IMG/VR virus record: IMGVR_UViG_3300006754_000126
Span: 1 to 27,164 of that record
DNA: 27,164 nucleotides
Origin: a virus
Reading direction: 5' to 3' (one strand)
The notes beneath the pieces were generated by a model. The model made no database searches and had not been told where the DNA came from. It worked only from the letters and a program-made list of their open reading frames with translations. Of the stretch, positions 26,405-27,164 are shown piece by piece. The position numbers and the translations under genes are program-made. The first letter of the stretch is position 1; every line of letters starts with the position of its first letter.

Positions 26405-26695
26405 TTATGGTTTCTTTAATCCGAGCCTTTGCATTAAGGATCGGTTAGTTTCAATTAATTCTTCGTTGTGATGTTCCAGCTCTTCAATATGCTCTGCCTC
26501 CATTTTTGCAACCTTTGAGCTCAGTACAACCACTTCGTCATGTAAATCATTCAATCTTGCCTCTATATTCGCAAATTGCATCTGAGCCTGATACCAGCCA
26601 CCCGTGACTACCGCTACGAGAAAACCAACCTTAAGTAACATTGCAACGCTGATATGTACGGTAGCAGACTCACTAATGCCTTTACTCATGTCCAT
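26405..26695 (-). CDS. Membrane-anchored coiled-coil protein, 96 aa (XhlA-like plan)
   Basis: A 96-aa protein. I chose ATG 26695 (MDMSKGISESATVHISVAML), which overlaps the end of the lipoprotein-like gene, rather than the longer frame from 26752. One membrane helix at ~18-36 (MLLKVGFLVAVVTGGWYQA) is followed by a long coiled coil (FANIEARLNDLHDEVVVLSS, then EAEHIEELEHHNEELIETNR). It probably crosses the inner membrane with the coiled coil outside or inside; an inner-membrane spanin partner for the lipoprotein encoded just upstream is one reading. Confidence 0.68.
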   Translation of the reverse strand: MDMSKGISESATVHISVAMLLKVGFLVAVVTGGWYQAQMQFANIEARLNDLHDEVVVLSSKVAKMEAEHIEELEHHNEELIETNRSLMQRLGLKKP

Positions 26696-26918
26696 TGTTA
26701 ATTCTTTGTGCGTCAATATAGAACTTTTTAAAATCAATGGAAGTGCTATCAAGTTGCATTTGTATTGTCATTAGTAAGGAATCTACTTCAAACATTTCTC
26801 TTGTTAATTCTTCCCTTGTTTTACCTAAATAGTATTCATCAGTACAAGCTATAAAAATTAGGGATGCTAAAAACCCAATAAATGCGGATGCTATAACAAC
26901 CCGAAGGACTTTATTCAT
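26682..26918 (-). CDS. Putative lipoprotein (outer-membrane spanin-like)
   Basis: A 78-aa protein. I chose ATG 26918 (MNKVLRVVIASAFIGFLASL) because GGAAAG precedes it and it gives a proper signal sequence; a longer frame starts at 26951. Residues 1-26 form a lipoprotein signal with a lipobox-like FIAC; the mature part would begin at Cys26 (CTDEYY) and continue as a charged helix (KTREELTREMFEVDSLLMTI). A lipidated, short, helical protein next to a one-helix coiled-coil protein is the layout of Rz/Rz1-type spanins in phages of Gram-negative hosts. Confidence 0.6.
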   Translation of the reverse strand: MNKVLRVVIASAFIGFLASLIFIACTDEYYLGKTREELTREMFEVDSLLMTIQMQLDSTSIDFKKFYIDAQRINNGHE

Positions 26919-27105
26919 TTCTTTCCAGTCGGGTACTACTCTCATCTTCAAGCTCGAATGTAAATGGATCTATTTCTGTTGTATCAGGAGGTGTATATAT
27001 CCCAATCTTTTCTTCAAATTTGTTTACAGCAGGTTCTAATATTCCTTTAGCATCTGCAATAAGTATAACTACTGCTACTACACAATGTAAGTAAAACCAA
27101 GTCAT
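26911..27105 (-). CDS. Small membrane protein, 64 aa
   Basis: A 64-aa protein starting MTWFYLHCVVAVVILIADAK at ATG 27105; GGGGAAG lies upstream, so I prefer it to the in-frame TTG at 27123. One membrane helix at residues ~4-20, then a polar, acidic region (IGIYTPPDTTEIDPFTFELE). It overlaps the partial gene upstream (TAATG at 27103-27107) and the lipoprotein gene by 8 nt. No family recognised; position suggests a lysis or membrane-related role. Confidence 0.65.
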   Translation of the reverse strand: MTWFYLHCVVAVVILIADAKGILEPAVNKFEEKIGIYTPPDTTEIDPFTFELEDESSTRLERNE

Positions 27106-27164
27106 TAGTTTTTCTTCCCCCAACTATCTGTTCTTTCTTGTGGAGTATGGTTAAAGGATTTAGT
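27105..27164 (-). CDS. Partial CDS (5' part beyond window)
   Basis: The last 19 codons of a gene entering from the right edge, ending ...DSWGKKN and TAA at 27105-27107, overlapping the next start by one base. The visible tail is polar (TKSFNHTPQERTDSWGKK). The tight TAATG overlap supports a true gene end. Identity cannot be judged. Confidence 0.55.
   Translation of the reverse strand, partial: TKSFNHTPQERTDSWGKKN

Overview
This window reads as about 27 kb of a temperate, short-tailed (podovirus-like) phage or prophage genome. The evidence is AT-rich DNA with tightly packed, often overlapping genes, a terminase-portal-scaffold-capsid-adaptor-nozzle gene order, a tyrosine integrase, a phage recombination/replication block, and a lysis block. 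A predicted lipoprotein and many small one-helix membrane proteins in the lysis block suggest a Gram-negative host. I cannot name the host or phage, and both window ends cut through genes.

Layout. (1) 1-13904, minus strand: virion genes, read right to left: small and large terminase, a 59-aa gene, portal, scaffold, major capsid protein, a small decoration-like protein, two adaptor proteins, a 689-aa nozzle-like protein, then fibre or receptor-binding type proteins and a candidate ejection protein. (2) 13905-14499: a divergent control region. Two back-to-back promoters share a CACAATTGTG palindrome. Leftward lies a GC-rich, hairpin-rich leader; rightward lies a structured leader. (3) 14500-18082, plus strand: small accessory genes including an ArdC-like antirestriction protein, a probable histone-fold protein and a ribbon-helix-helix protein, ending in a strong terminator at 18087-18124. 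(4) 18189-23151, minus strand: replication and recombination: HTH/excisionase-like protein, RecB/Cas4-type nuclease, small SSB-like protein, second PD-(D/E)XK nuclease, HTH replication protein, zinc-motif loader-like protein, HNH nuclease and an Nmad1-like protein. (5) 23228-24187, plus strand: integrase. (6) 24356-27164, minus strand: M15 endolysin, holin candidates, spanin-like proteins and a very basic protein.

The outstanding feature is in region 3. Every non-overlapping gene junction carries the same two-part RNA module. The first part is a ~45-nt tRNA-like element: a 7-bp acceptor-like stem, an 11-12 nt linker with a D-loop-like TGG, and a 6-bp T-stem with a canonical TTCGATT or TTCAATT T-loop, but no anticodon arm. 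The second part, 0-2 nt after the unpaired C that follows it, is a hairpin, often with an AATTAA loop, and then an A/C-rich leader with the ribosome binding site. Five clear copies differ in sequence but keep pairing by compensatory changes in both parts. A sixth, divergent copy lies in the operon leader. Where genes overlap, the module is absent. My inference is a tRNA-punctuation system: host tRNA-processing enzymes (RNase Z and/or RNase P) may cut the polycistronic mRNA at these mimics, leaving tRNA-like 3' ends upstream and hairpin-protected 5' ends downstream. I do not recall a description of such a system in phages, but I could not search.

Other points to check: eleven copies of the palindrome GTTTAAAC spread over 22 kb and used in two different reading frames; an integrase lacking the HxxR arginine; a 12-nt tandem repeat translated in two frames by overlapping genes; a zinc-ribbon insertion in the ArdC-like protein; and tandem ~23-aa repeats in a tail protein.
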